A program made the position numbers and the translations under genes. From Neckera pumila (lineage: Eukaryota; Streptophyta; Bryopsida; Hypnales; Neckeraceae), in the NCBI GenBank assembly GCA_963969595.1, contig OZ018418.1, positions 2,857,001-2,921,000 of the forward strand: DNA of 64,000 bases, given 5' to 3'. The stretch's first letter is position 1; each line of letters opens with the position of its first letter. The notes beneath the pieces were generated by a model that saw only the letters and a program-made list of their open reading frames with translations, made no database searches and had not been told where the DNA came from. This document shows positions 21,740-33,000 of the stretch, piece by piece.

Positions 21740-23307
21740 TCAATTCTTCGGATTCTCAATTCCGTCAACGGAACCGTAATTGAGTCCGGATCGGTCTCTG
21801 GGCGGAACTTCGACCTGTTTGTAGAGAGTTCTAGCTACTTGAAGTTTAGGACAGTCACCAACGTCATGTCCGTATTGCCCACAATTTTGACAAGGTAGAG
21901 GCAATGGTGCATCCTGCCCTAATCTCCCATGAGGACAATTGTTTGCATAATGATGAGGTCTACCACACAAGAAACAGCATCCGGGTGGAAACCTTGATGC
22001 AGGAAAATTACCTTGACTGGGCCCAGCTGCATATGATTCGTAGGTGCCCGGGTTAGTTGCTGAGGTACCCTTCTTCTTCCGTATTTGGCCTGGACTTGAA
22101 AAACCGGATTGATCTGCTCCTCGTATTCTTCTGCTTCGGGTAGTGTGTAGTACACTCCTTCCTCGTCCACATAGTGTACTTGCTTTCGTGGGACAAAGTT
22201 ACACTCGCTGGCGTAATGGCCGAGTCTTCCACACCTTGCACACCAGACGTTGGTTTGGATGGTTGGAACAATCCGCCTCGGTTTCCGGTTGTCGGCCAAA
22301 TTGACTTTGATTGCTTCCAACGACTCCTGGATATTCTTCATGAATTTCTTGGATGCATCATCATCTTCCACCTTCACCTTTACCAAGCTCCAACTACCTC
22401 GATCTTCTCTGCCTCGCGAATGTCGTCTACTGCTAGAGACTTCTGGTTCCGTGTCGGAGCTAGAGGACTCGGTCTGGGAGGATTTTGTTCCGGAATTCGA
22501 GGTCGAAGGTTCCGACTCCGAAAACTTCCGTCTCCTCCTCTCCTTCTTCTCATACTTCTTACTGCGTCCTCGGTCTATCTTGGCACTGTTCTTGATGGAT
22601 CTCCACAACGACTGAGCCAAATTTTTGTAGTTCTGGGCCGACTCCATGGCCTCCCGTAACGTGGTGGGACGGGATTGCCGGATCTGGAATGCCATCTCCT
22701 CCGGAAATCCTGCCACATACCATTCCACTTGTATACTGGCGGCTACATCCGTGGTGAGTTTCTTGATCAGATCCTTCACCCTCTGTTCATACTTCCGGAC
22801 GGACTCCTCAGGGCACATGGTAACTTCACTTAGCCGATCGAGGGCTCGGGCTTCTCCTCCAACCTCCCTGAACGTCCAGAGAAAGAGTTCCTTCAATTGA
22901 TCCCAGTTATTTCGGATAGCTTCCGGAACATCTTGGTACCATCTCAAGGCCTCGCTCTTCAGCAAACCTTGAAAGATACATTGCTTGGATCCTTGATCTT
23001 CCTGGTTGGCTACTGAAGTGGCCTCAAACTCTCCCATCCAGTCATCTACATCCTTACTTCCGTCTCCCTTGAACTTATTATACCGGAGACGGGTTCTGGA
23101 ATTCATGACTTCTACTTCGTCTTCCGTCTGTTCTTCCTTTGAAGAAATTGGATCAGGCTGCCTCTCTTGCTCTACTCTCTCCTCTTTTGGTTGCTCCTTA
23201 ACTTCCGAACTTCGTGATTGTTCTAGTCCTCCTTCCGGCATGATACGTAAAATGGGTACAACCACTATTTCGTCGTCTAACTCGGGAGCAGGAATTCCGT
23301 GGACCAC
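21740..23307 (-). pseudogene. Retrotransposon Gag with three CCHC zinc knuckles
   Basis: The main ORF (from the ATG at 23307) has a retrotrans_gag-type core (YNKFKGDGSKDVDDWMGEFE, WDQLKELFLWTFR, YEQRVKDLI), an Arg/Ser/Glu-rich segment, and one knuckle CARCGRLGHYASEC at about residues 355-370. A frameshift near 22,020 moves the rest into the frame that ends at 21740, where two more knuckles appear (CFLCGRPHHYANNC and CQNCGQYGHDVGDC). Gag would package the element RNA. Three knuckles in one Gag is more than the usual one or two. Confidence 0.88.
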
Positions 23308-23546
23308 GGCTCGTCTGGTACCTTATTCCGCTTGAGCTAGTCATCGTCCACCCGGATTCCAACTGGACAACCTATTCATGAGGCGAAAGTTGGTAGTTTC
23401 TCTCAAACTCTCTCCCCTTAACGCGCAAGGACCCCTTTCCTCACACTTCTGTCTGCATTGAACCTTCCGCCCTGGAATTCCGAAACTAGTTCTACTCTTC
23501 TGACTCCTACCGGACTCAAACTAGAATATGCTACACGCGATCAAAA

Positions 23547-23564
23547 TCCTCGGCAGCGGCACCA
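23547..23564 (-). other. Primer binding site, tRNA-Asp-like
   Basis: On the minus strand, four bases after the 5' LTR, the sequence reads TGGTGCCGCTGCCGAGGA. This differs at about three positions from TGGCGCCGTTGCCGGGGA, the primer site matching plant tRNA-Asp that many Ty3/gypsy elements (Athila type) use. Confidence 0.75.
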
Positions 23565-23568
23565 AAAG

Positions 23569-26500
23569 TGTCGTACGCGCAATCTAGGCATAAGTATCTT
23601 TAGCCACAATATTGTGCTAAAATGACACAAGTTATCGTCCCAGGGAATTCTAAGATGATGTTGCACATTCCAAGTTTCCGGATTCACTTCTTTCCGGAAC
23701 TTTCCACTATCCGGAATTCTATCCGAATCCGGTTCAACCCGGAATCCGGTTTTCACTTCCAAATCAAGATGGTTTCTTTCACCTCTGTTTCACCCTCACA
23801 GGGTCCGCTTTGATCTTTCGAGGGGTAGGGACTTTACCACTCTGGTTCTCACACTCACTAAACTTGACAAACACAAACACACACACACAAATATTTCAAG
23901 GAGTTGCGACAGGGAAAGAAGATCCGGATCCTCAAAACTTCCTAGACACCCGATCCGGAAAGAAGGTCACTCAAGACTCAATCCACTCCTCACTACAACG
24001 ATAGATCACAGGGTTCCAAAACCTATCGGGGGTTGTTTGTTAAGTGCTAGAACTTTCCGAGGTTGGCGGACCTTCTGGGAGAGTGGGGACTTCCTCTGGG
24101 CGGGCGCTTACCTCCGCACGAGTTGAAAGTCGGACTCGCCTCCGCTACTTAGTTGACTGGATCACCGTCACGGCAATTTAAAGGCGTTGTGCACTTCCAC
24201 TCAGTCAAGAATCTAACACTGTCTCAAATGTACCTTTCAAATGGAACCGACTGCCCAAGATCCGGATTCCTCCTCACCCGTCTTCTTGCACACTCTAGTA
24301 CAGTCATAAGCATTCAGACCAACACTTGAACACAAAGATGAAAATCCGGAAGCTCACACAATACTTAGATTAAAAGAAAGGAATGGAATACAAGATGAAA
24401 ATCTGCCAGGAGGGAATCCCAGTACAACCAACTTGCCAGCCCTTAAAAACCCACAAAAAGTCAACACCTAAAAGCCCAAAAACCAGCCCCGGAAATCCGG
24501 GCAGCCAATCAGAGAACCCCCCGAAATACCCGGAAAATCTACTACCGGCTTGTCCTAAAAATAAATCCGGAACCAGGGTCCCAAGCGTGGAAAACCCATT
24601 CCGGAACTAGAATTCAAATCCTAAACCAAAATCCAAACATCCTAACTAACTACTTCCTCCGTGACTTCTTTGAATTGTTGCCGCCTTGCGTCCCTCCTGT
24701 CGTCTTCGTGGGAGTGTTCCGGACACTTGCCCGAGTCTGGATTGGACGTCGGATCCGTGGAGTTGTCGTGACTTCCGTCTCCTCGTCATCGGATAAGACT
24801 AACTCCCTATTTGACTCCATCTCAATGGGTTACCCTAATGAAGCTCCAACCAGATCCTCTTCACCGCCTTCCTCTGCTTGCTCAAATGCTTCCTCCATGT
24901 AGGTGAAGTCTTCCGGATGTGTCCTGGCCGGATTCTTCACCACAGGCATTCGGCTTGTCAGATCCGTCCGAACCGGAGAAACGAGGATCGTGGATCCTAT
25001 GTTCTCCTCTGGTACCCTTGTCGTGCATGGAGGGAATGTGACTAGGACCGTCTTTGCCAGAGTTTCCTGAACCACTGGAGAACCCGAACTCTTCTTGGCA
25101 ACATTTGCAGTTAACCTCTCTCTCCTTTGCGACGGCCCCGCCTGACCTGTAGACTGAGCCGTAACGTCCTTCAGCAAGGCTTGGAGACCTGGATCCGATA
25201 TGGGAGTTCTTCCAGCGGGGACTGGTTTGGCCGGAGTCTTCCACAGCTGCGCACTTTGCGCTTCCGGAAATTTGGTGAAGTCCATGACTGCCGGATCAAG
25301 AAAGCCCAATAGCTTCCTCATCTCCGCCAGTACGTTCTCCATCTTGATCTCATAATCCACCAGGATCTTGAGAATCATACTTCCGGTCACGACGCCCTCT
25401 TGAATTAACTTATCGGTGAAAGGCCGGGGGCGCGTGATTTGATCCGTAGGCTATCCTACCAAATCCGTAAGTGTCTTCACTACATGCATAGCATCCGACT
25501 CTCTCTTGGATGCAAACTTGAGGGCTTCATCTACAGCACTCAAACAGGACTGGAGTTGGGTCTTCTCCTCCTCTAGTTTCCAAATCTGATCCTCCTTCTT
25601 ACTGAGCAAGGTCGGATCCGGGTGCTTTTTGAGCTCCCCCAAAATCTCGTTCGGCTCCACCTTCATTTCGTTGGATATCATGCATATAAAATCCGCCAAT
25701 TTCTCATACCATTTTCTTGTCTCCTGGAACCACTCTTCTCTGGATCGAACAACTTGTTCTCTCCAAGGTCTGAGAAGGTCTGGCCCGGTTCCCCCATTTC
25801 TGGAACCTGCTGTTTCCCCCTTGCATTCGGGTAGGTTGACTTCCGCCGCGAAGTTTCCGCCCTCTCCGGCCTTGGCGATGTCAGTTCCAGAACGGTTTCC
25901 TCGGCCTGCTTCTCCGATTCCGGAGCCAGACCGTACTTGAGCATCTCCTTGGCCACCTTGTAGTCCTTGGTTTCCTGCTCACTCACGATCCCATTGTAGT
26001 AGTACAGGTGGAAGAGGTAGGTGCTGATCAGGCTGGACTTGGCCCTCTACACGCCGTCCGCCAGTTTCTGCACCACGACCTTCACTATCTTCCCCCAGTG
26101 TATTGGTCTGTCCTCCATTGCTCCGAAAATGGTGTTGCCCAACGTGCTGGTGAGCCGGGTGGGCTTCTTCGGATACAGGATCGGAACCAGGAACTCCAGC
26201 ACCTCTCTCTGCCTCACGTCAATGCAATTGTGGATCACATACCCTTCCTTCGGATGGGGTAGATTCTAGAACTTCCCGTAAACGTACCCATCATTCCTCA
26301 AGGCATATCCGGAACCTGCCTTCCGGAACGAGTAGATTTCCGTCCACATCTCCTCGGTCCACTTGGCCGACTTCCCTCGCTTCGTCAATTCGAACTGATT
26401 CGGAGCTCCGGTCACAACTTCGTGGATCATTGCCTCTTCCTTGAGATTCTAGGGTTTGCGCAACAATCCTGCACATCCCATGCTGTCCAAATCCCCTTCC

Positions 26501-27071
26501 AAAAGCACCTGCACTTTTGGGTCCATCAGTATGACCGAATTGAGCCACTTGGCCGTAACTGTCGGTTTGCGAGATTCCTCCATCCATGCCGACCGAATCC
26601 CACTAACCCGGTGCAATCGGCACCTTCTTTTCCTTCTCTTCCTATCCAATCCTATCTCACCACTCTTTCACTCAGCTAATGCGCGCTCCAAACCTGCAAA
26701 CACACACGCATCCTCGAGCGGAAGAAAGAGAGAAAAGAAATGGAGGAGAGCAGCTTAAGTAGCCAGCCAGCGACTGACACCCGTTGGGGCGGCCTATAAA
26801 TGTGCCGCCTTTTTCCAGCGGAACCCTAATTCCCGGACCAGAAGCTAGGTCGTAGGTTTCCTGAATCCAGATCACCTTCCGGATTATAGATCCTATTAAG
26901 ATCCGTTCCTTACCTATTTTACAGTTTCTGCTAAGCCAGAACTTTCCCAGTTTCCTGGTTTGGCTTATTGTTCCGGGTTACTACTTCTGTATTCTAAAAT
27001 TTCAAAAAACCTCACTAATCTACTCCTAAACTAATCCAGAATTCCGGAGTTTGACATTACGTACTCCCACA
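23569..27071 (-). repeat. 5' LTR (right), 3,503 bp, full length
   Basis: The termini are TGTCGTACGCGC and ACTCCCACA. This LTR keeps the 660-bp segment lost from the left LTR, so it shows the ancestral size, close to the solo LTRs (3,477, 3,637 and 3,663 bp). It contains the LTR ORF on the same strand as gag-pol. Confidence 0.93.
24650..26583 (-). pseudogene. LTR-encoded ORF in the right LTR, full length but broken
   Basis: It runs from an ATG at 26583 to KKSRRK at 24650, about 645 codons. The order is as in the other copies: GCAGLLRKP, PNQFELTKRGKSAKW, YPKKPTRLT, NTIFGAMEDRPIHWGK, TYLFHLYYYNG, a Pro/Glu/Arg-rich stretch, a coiled-coil-like part (SKKEDQIWKLEEEKTQLQ), VDYEIKMENVLAEMRKLLGF, then Ser/Thr/Pro-rich and basic tail. 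Breaks include a TAG at 26449-26451 (where the left LTR has Trp), a stop near 26272 (KF*NL), one at 26047 and frameshifts around 25,450 and 25,700. Function is unknown. Confidence 0.7.
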
Positions 27072-28680
27072 GTATACACTACAAGAGGCTGAGGACTACA
27101 CTATTACACCTTACAATTTTGTTGCTTTCACCACTGACGTAGTGACCAGGACCGTTCTTCACTAATGAAAATGACATTATAAACTGCCATTGCTAGTGGT
27201 ATGCATAGCGCCGCTTATAGCAGTGTGCCTACCAAAAGCAAATGGTTGTGCGTACATTCTATACTACTTCCGCAATGCAGACACTAATCATCTTTCACCA
27301 ATTAGCACTCATGTAATACGCAACTTATACTTTAGTATCAAACTCACAAATCCTGAAGTGCGGACACTCATATCATTGTAGAAGGTGACCTTGCGGCCAT
27401 TCCTCAGTGCTTGTATCACTTGCCCAATCACTCTTCCTTCACAAATTCTATATATTGTCCTCAAAACACTGAACTGCTCGTGAAAGTCGAAACCGCGAGC
27501 AATAAGGATTTTAAGAATGCATAATTAGAGTGGAAATGGAGGACTACGACGGATTAGCAAGCTGCATGCAATCCACGAGCACAGCCGATTACAGAAAGCT
27601 CGGTGTCTACACTCCTTGACCGCCACTGCTCGTTCACATGGGCCTGGGAATAAGAAGGAAACTCGGTTGGGGATTCATGATATTGTCGGAGGTCCTGCTT
27701 CCCGCTTTCACTTGGATAGGATCCACCTGCATTTTCATTAACACGTGCACTCTTCAAAGCTGTGCACCAATGTGTCCAGGTAGAATCTTAAAATGCGGTC
27801 GTGTTTCCGGAATGTTGACTGCGTTCTCGTTCGTCTCGATCCCCTCACTGCAGAAATGCCGCGCGTGAGTGACTGTGCACGAAATTCGAGCCCTGAGAGA
27901 TTTTCGAGAGGAAACGTGCGGCCTTTGAAATCAAATCTGATGTAGATTCTTGAACCCTGCAGCATTCACTGCAGTTGTCAAGGATCCGTTCAAGCTCCAA
28001 GCTTGGCATTTCTCGGGAACATGACTCAGCATTTACCACTCTGGCATTGTCCCGTCTGTAATTGCATGCGGACTACTCCTTTTTTTCCATTCTTTTGACA
28101 CAATTGAATGGGAGTTTTTATGCAAAGGACTTAATACTCAGGCTGGCAGGCTGAACCGGCCAGTCCGAATGAGAGACGTAATGTGCTGTCTTGCAAAAAG
28201 CGACTGCCTTCCTAATTCCGAACATGCCGCACCCTCACATTTCCCTTTCGGCAATACATCTATCGTTTACATTTTTGGAGGTCGTTGAATTCAGTGACCA
28301 ATGCTTTTCAACTTCAAATATTTGAATTTCGTAACTACAAGTACTACAAATATTGTTCAAATATTACGAATTTTGTAACTAATTCCACAAAGGTCATAGA
28401 CATAGGAACAAACTTGGCTTACATGCCAATCCGGTTTGGAAAGTTATAAATTTTACTGAAAACTGTTTCAAAGAATTCACCTTCTTCGAAGTTATTAAAG
28501 ACAAAAACCTCTTACGTGGTCTTTATAAGAGTAGACTACTTTACTCTTTCCATTAAATTATGAAGTCCAAATAGATTAATGACTTCACAAAGCACATCCA
28601 CCTTCATTGACATTTATAGGACAATATATAGTTACTATATACTTCATTATTCCATGCCACGTGCCTTGCCCGCAATGAAT
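27072..28680. other. Host flank of the retrotransposon, no gene recognised
   Basis: This continues the sequence interrupted at 14745. Two overlapping minus-strand ORFs of 67 and 75 codons (27554-27965) show no family resemblance and may be chance. No stem-loop repeats are present here, which marks a change from the 14.4-14.7 kb side. Confidence 0.4.
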
Positions 28681-28682
28681 GC

Positions 28683-28760
28683 TAGGGTTTAGGATTTAGG
28701 GTTTAGGGTTCAGGGTTTCAAGACTTCGGGTTCAAGGTCTAGGGTTTAGGGTTCCAGGGT
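28683..28760 (+). repeat. Interstitial telomere-like tract 1
   Basis: Degenerate TTTAGGG repeats (AGGGTTTAGG, GTTTAGGGTTCAGGG and similar), mixed with TTCAAG spacers. The flank after it resembles the flank after tract 2. Confidence 0.85.
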
Positions 28761-29206
28761 CATTGAGTTGAAGATTTAGGATTTCCAACATCTTCAGAAC
28801 AACTATAAACGTACTCCGGTGTGTTGCTCAATGGGTTTGGGTTACTTAATAATATGAACTTCACTAATTTTGGGTAGGTACATTGCTTGGTGTAAGTTCT
28901 ATTAAACCGAAATCTTCAGTACCCCCTTCTAACATACTTAGTATAGGCTTAGTGGGTAGGTGGGTGGGTGGGCCAAAAAAAAAAGGAAAGTTGAAAATCT
29001 TTTCTTTGTCCATGTATTTCACAGTACCTAAAACCATGGTATTATAATTTACCTTTTCCATTATCTATAAAAACAAATACATATATTTGTTTATAGAGAT
29101 GACCGATATGTAATTCCATTTTATTATTCTTTTTCTTCTTCATAAGTTTTAAACTTTTATTAAGAAAATTGTCTCCAATTTTTTGTTACTTATCCAAATA
29201 AAATAG

Positions 29207-29275
29207 AGGGTTTAGGGTCAAGGCTTAGGGTTTAGGGTTTAGGGTTTAGGGTTTGGGTTTAGGGTTTAGGGTTAC
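29207..29275 (+). repeat. Interstitial telomere-like tract 2
   Basis: About seven near-perfect TTTAGGG units in a row, with one TTTGGG variant. This is the plant-type telomere sequence, embedded far from any visible chromosome end. Confidence 0.9.
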
Positions 29276-29279
29276 AAGG

Positions 29280-30916
29280 CTTCGAGTGTAAGGTTCGGGT
29301 TCGAGGATTTTGGTTCCAGAAGTTGAAGATTAAGGTTGCTGAGCATTTATGCAACTACTGTAAACATACTCGAGTTTGTTGTTCGGTTTACATGTTCATA
29401 AGCAACGCTTAGTCGAAAGCATTTGAGAAGTCACGTTTTTTTCTAAGATTTCGGTTTCGGATTTTCTGATGGTGTATATATTTTCTTTATTACGTATTTT
29501 CTTTCTTTCATTTATGAACTTCAAAAAACATAATCTAATTTTCCAGTATTCAAGGATGCATTTCAATCATTCTTCAACCCCCTTAATGTTCAAAGTAAGG
29601 ATGCTCTTAAACCTCAAATCATTGGGTTGTTGTATACATTGAGGGGGGCTATTATCAGATAATGTGAGCACTTCTATGATTTATTACAATATCTAATTTG
29701 TATAAGTGTTTGAATCTCCTAGGTAACTTTCTTTTATGTAGTAAAATATTGGATTGTATTTCTCTTATCTGTTTTGGAAGGAGTGCAATCCCTAATTGGA
29801 TTGGTACTTTTGAAAAATGAAATTACTTTTCTCATATTTGTTTATCCTTCATATATAATCGAGGACATTCACATTAATTAAATGATTTTATTTAAATGTG
29901 AACATTATGCTTCATATGTAGCTAGATTGAATATAATTAGATTTCACTCCACTGTACATATTCGGGAACCTTCAAATTCAATAATGTATTTAGCAATGAT
30001 GAATTTAAGGTAATAGGACCATCTCCATCATTTTGGGCCTACATTAAAATATATGATGATTATACAATTCACATCAAAAACTAATAGCCAAAAAGTAGCC
30101 AATGTTGTACATCTTCAATTTTCCATTTCAAAATACAATCATAATATTTGATACGTAATATGATTATGTCATTATTACATGTCCATATCATAGCATATGA
30201 TGCCCTATGATAATATTAGTATATCGATATTGGAGGCCCATATCATAGCATATGAGGCTCTATTACTATATACTATGTCATGGAAACTTATAGCCTATGA
30301 TGCAAAAGAATTGAGTATACAAATAAAGTTCTTCTATATATATTTACGATCCCACAAAAAATTCTCAAAACAAATACGTTTAATTTTCTTCAGGGAAATT
30401 TTAAATTCTTTAGTGTAAACGAATTTATGACTTTCATACAAAGTTACTCCTATTTAATTTGTGATTATTTTGTTTTGAAAAAGATTTACGATAAACTACA
30501 TCCTAAACCACAAAGTAGAAGGAAGTCCATTGTACAATTATGATTTTGTAGCTAAGTTTATAAAGTTGACGGTGCCTTGGTTCAATAATGGAAAAAAAAT
30601 TGAAGGTCGTAAATGATTCTAATTTGGTTGCCAATGGCCATTCTACCACTTGTACCATAATAATGTATTTTACTTTCAAATTACTGAAGTCATTTTGACA
30701 ATATTTTAGTTTAGTGGTGCCCCATATTTTGAACCAAACCCAAAACCAAATCTTTGATAACTGACAAAATGATAATTGAATATGGAATTTCTAAGGAAAT
30801 GAGGGAATTACTAAATATCAAATGATAACCCTCTAAATGCCCAATTTCTTTTCAACTTTGCCAGATGTGCTATAAATTTAACCCTAAACTAATATTTGGA
30901 TAACTTGTAAAAAAGG
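29280..30916. other. AT-rich noncoding DNA
   Basis: Very AT-rich, with only short chance ORFs. Local direct repeats around 30180-30310 share CATATCATAGCATATGA. Nothing else was recognised. Confidence 0.5.
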
Positions 30917-33000
30917 TATGGCACAATAAGCCAAAATCCCATTTGGGTGGACAACATATGAAATTCATATAAAGTGAATTCAAAATTTTCTGAATTTGTT
31001 TTTTAGAAGATTACGTTTTTGTGTACAAGGAAGCCTTGATGCATTGCATTTTCATTAAATATGAGGAAGTTATCGGGTTTTTTTTTCTTTGGCCATCTAA
31101 ACCTATTTCAGAAAAAAATAACTTGTATGATTCATTTTCGAATGCAATCCATATTACAATTTCTCAACAAATAATTCATGACTTTGTCAAATTTTCTTGG
31201 TAGAACAATCTCACCATTGCAATTATGTTGATTCAATTCCATCTTACAGTTATTAATGATTTACTTTTCAATTTGCTCAATCTTGGACATATTTCTAATT
31301 AATCCTTTCTTGGAAGATGGAAATGATGCGTTTTTTCCCTACATTTTTGATTCAACATTCAGAACTTAAATTCAAACCATATGAAAAGCTGTCAATGCAA
31401 AAGTTGAAGTGCAAGAATTTGAAGTTAAGAACATTGAAAGTGAAGAATAGTAGTCATAGAAGGTGCTAGGAAACTTGTTCTCTGCACTTTAACCTCTAGA
31501 AGACCAAGGGCGGTTTATATCAAAACCATTCCGCTAAACCTGCCATGTCTATAGCAAAGATAGAAAAATTTTAAAAATTATTTTTTGGGCAATCTAACCG
31601 TAGGATCTAATACTAGACTTGTAACTATAAGAATGTGTCAAAGAATTCTTAGAAACTTTGACCCCATAGATTGCAAGACATTTGCATTAAATGTGAAGAA
31701 ACCAAGTTTTGTTGGAACTCACTTGTAATGATTAGAGTTTTTGGCTTTGAATCTCTTTAACTGAACTTTATTGCACTATTGATTTTGATATTGTAATTGT
31801 TTAACCTCTAAAGGACTGCTTGTTCCCTTGGGGGACAAAATGGATCCGGGCAGGTACTTATGCTCTCAATATGAAGTCAGATTTTTTGGGATTTTTGGAG
31901 GTTTTGTATCTTTGCAAGAGCTTCGTGGATATGTGATTTTTATTTTAATTGATGCCCGGGAGCAAATTTAAAGTTATGGCACAATAAGTGAAAATGGAGT
32001 TTGGCGGGGAACACCAAAAAAATCACAAAAAGTCAAAATAATTTTTTGAAATTTTTTTCTCTCAAAGATTATATTTTTGTCTATTTGAATAGCTTTGTTT
32101 CATTCAATTTGGACTAATAATGAGAAAGTTATGGACAATGTTAGGTTTTCGAGCGATGTAAGCATCCTCTTGAAAAAATAACTCGTAGAATTCATTTTTG
32201 AATGCAATTTTTAGAATTTTTCAAAAAAAATTGTTATACAAGGTTAGATTTTTTTACTAGAATAATGTCACTGTTGGAATTACTGTAATCCAATTCTATG
32301 TAAAAGTTATTAACAATTTAGTTTATTCTTCCATCTTAAATCCACTTCTACTTAACAAATTTTTAATGAGTGAAAATTAAGTGCTTCTTTTCCTACATTT
32401 TTTTCATAGATTCTCAATTCAACTACTTATTATAACATAAATTAGTAGAAAATGAAAATCATTAGTGTAAAAAGTTTGAACTAGAGAGATTCAAAGCCAA
32501 AAAATCTAGTCAAGCAAGGTGCCAGAAAACTTGTTTTTTTCACTTTAAATGCATATATCTTACAATCTACATGGTCTGAGTTTCTGAAATTTCTTCCACG
32601 TATTCATATACTAGTTAAATATAAGACATTACGGTTGGATATGGAAAAGAAAACCATTTTTGAAGTTCTTTTCTCTTTGCAATAGAGATGACAATTTTGA
32701 AAGTATTTTGATAGGAAAATCACCTTGGTCCTTCAGGGGTTAAGTTGAATATTTGAGCTACTAATTTGGAAAAAAATTTGAAGAGAAAATCAATTAAGTT
32801 TCATTTGTAATTTGCAATGTTCACCCTTGCACAAAATCTCAAGTCGGAAAATTAAAAATATGCATTTTCTACCCAGCAGTTTGGGATGCTAAAAGTAGAC
32901 TTCAGAAAAGAGTATTCCAAAAATACAAACTACTAAGAGCAGCAGGGTTGCTAGATTTTAATTAAACTCTTGAATATTGTGGACACCCAAATTAAGTGCC
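30917..33000 (+). repeat. Diverged tandem duplication with period about 1,057 bp
   Basis: TATGGCACAATAAG occurs at 30917 and 31975. AGGTGCTAGGAAACTTGTT at 31461 matches AGGTGCCAGAAAACTTGTT at 32517. Between them further landmarks keep the same spacing (AATAACTTGTA/AATAACTCGTA, AATTCCATCTTACAGTTATTAA/AATTCTATGTAAAAGTTATTAA in part). The copies are strongly diverged. The duplicated block overlaps the TTAA-flanked element at 31801-32743. Confidence 0.7.
31801..32743. mobile_element. Second TTAA-flanked inverted-repeat element
   Basis: TTAA at 31801-31804 is followed by CCTCTAAAGGACTGC, and CCTTGGTCCTTCAGGGG precedes TTAA at 32740-32743. The interior is 935 bp. From its right end inwards it resembles the left end of the 8329-9260 element (TIR, then TTTCAG, then the inverted AGATTGTAAGATATATGCAT block at about 32549). 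A third left end (TTAACCTCTAGAAGACCA) lies at 31489, so the region holds overlapping or nested copies. Confidence 0.5.

Larger units (their letters stand above)
14746..27071 (-). mobile_element. Complete Ty3/gypsy LTR retrotransposon, nested insertion
   Basis: The element is flanked by GTATA on both sides (14741-14745 and 27072-27076), a perfect 5-bp target duplication. Both LTRs run TGTCGTAC...ACTCCCACA. In element orientation (minus strand) the order is 5' LTR (23569-27071), primer site, gag with zinc knuckles, protease, reverse transcriptase, RNase H, integrase, polypurine tract, 3' LTR (14746-17620). Integrase after RNase H marks Ty3/gypsy. No chromodomain is seen at the integrase end. 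The coding region has several stops and frameshifts, so it is not autonomous now. It interrupts the giant element 3' of its stem-loop cluster. Confidence 0.95.

Noticed and set aside
28683..29275. TTTAGGG repeats as a chromosome end
   Set aside because: The tracts are short, degenerate and followed by more than 30 kb of unrelated sequence; they are interstitial.
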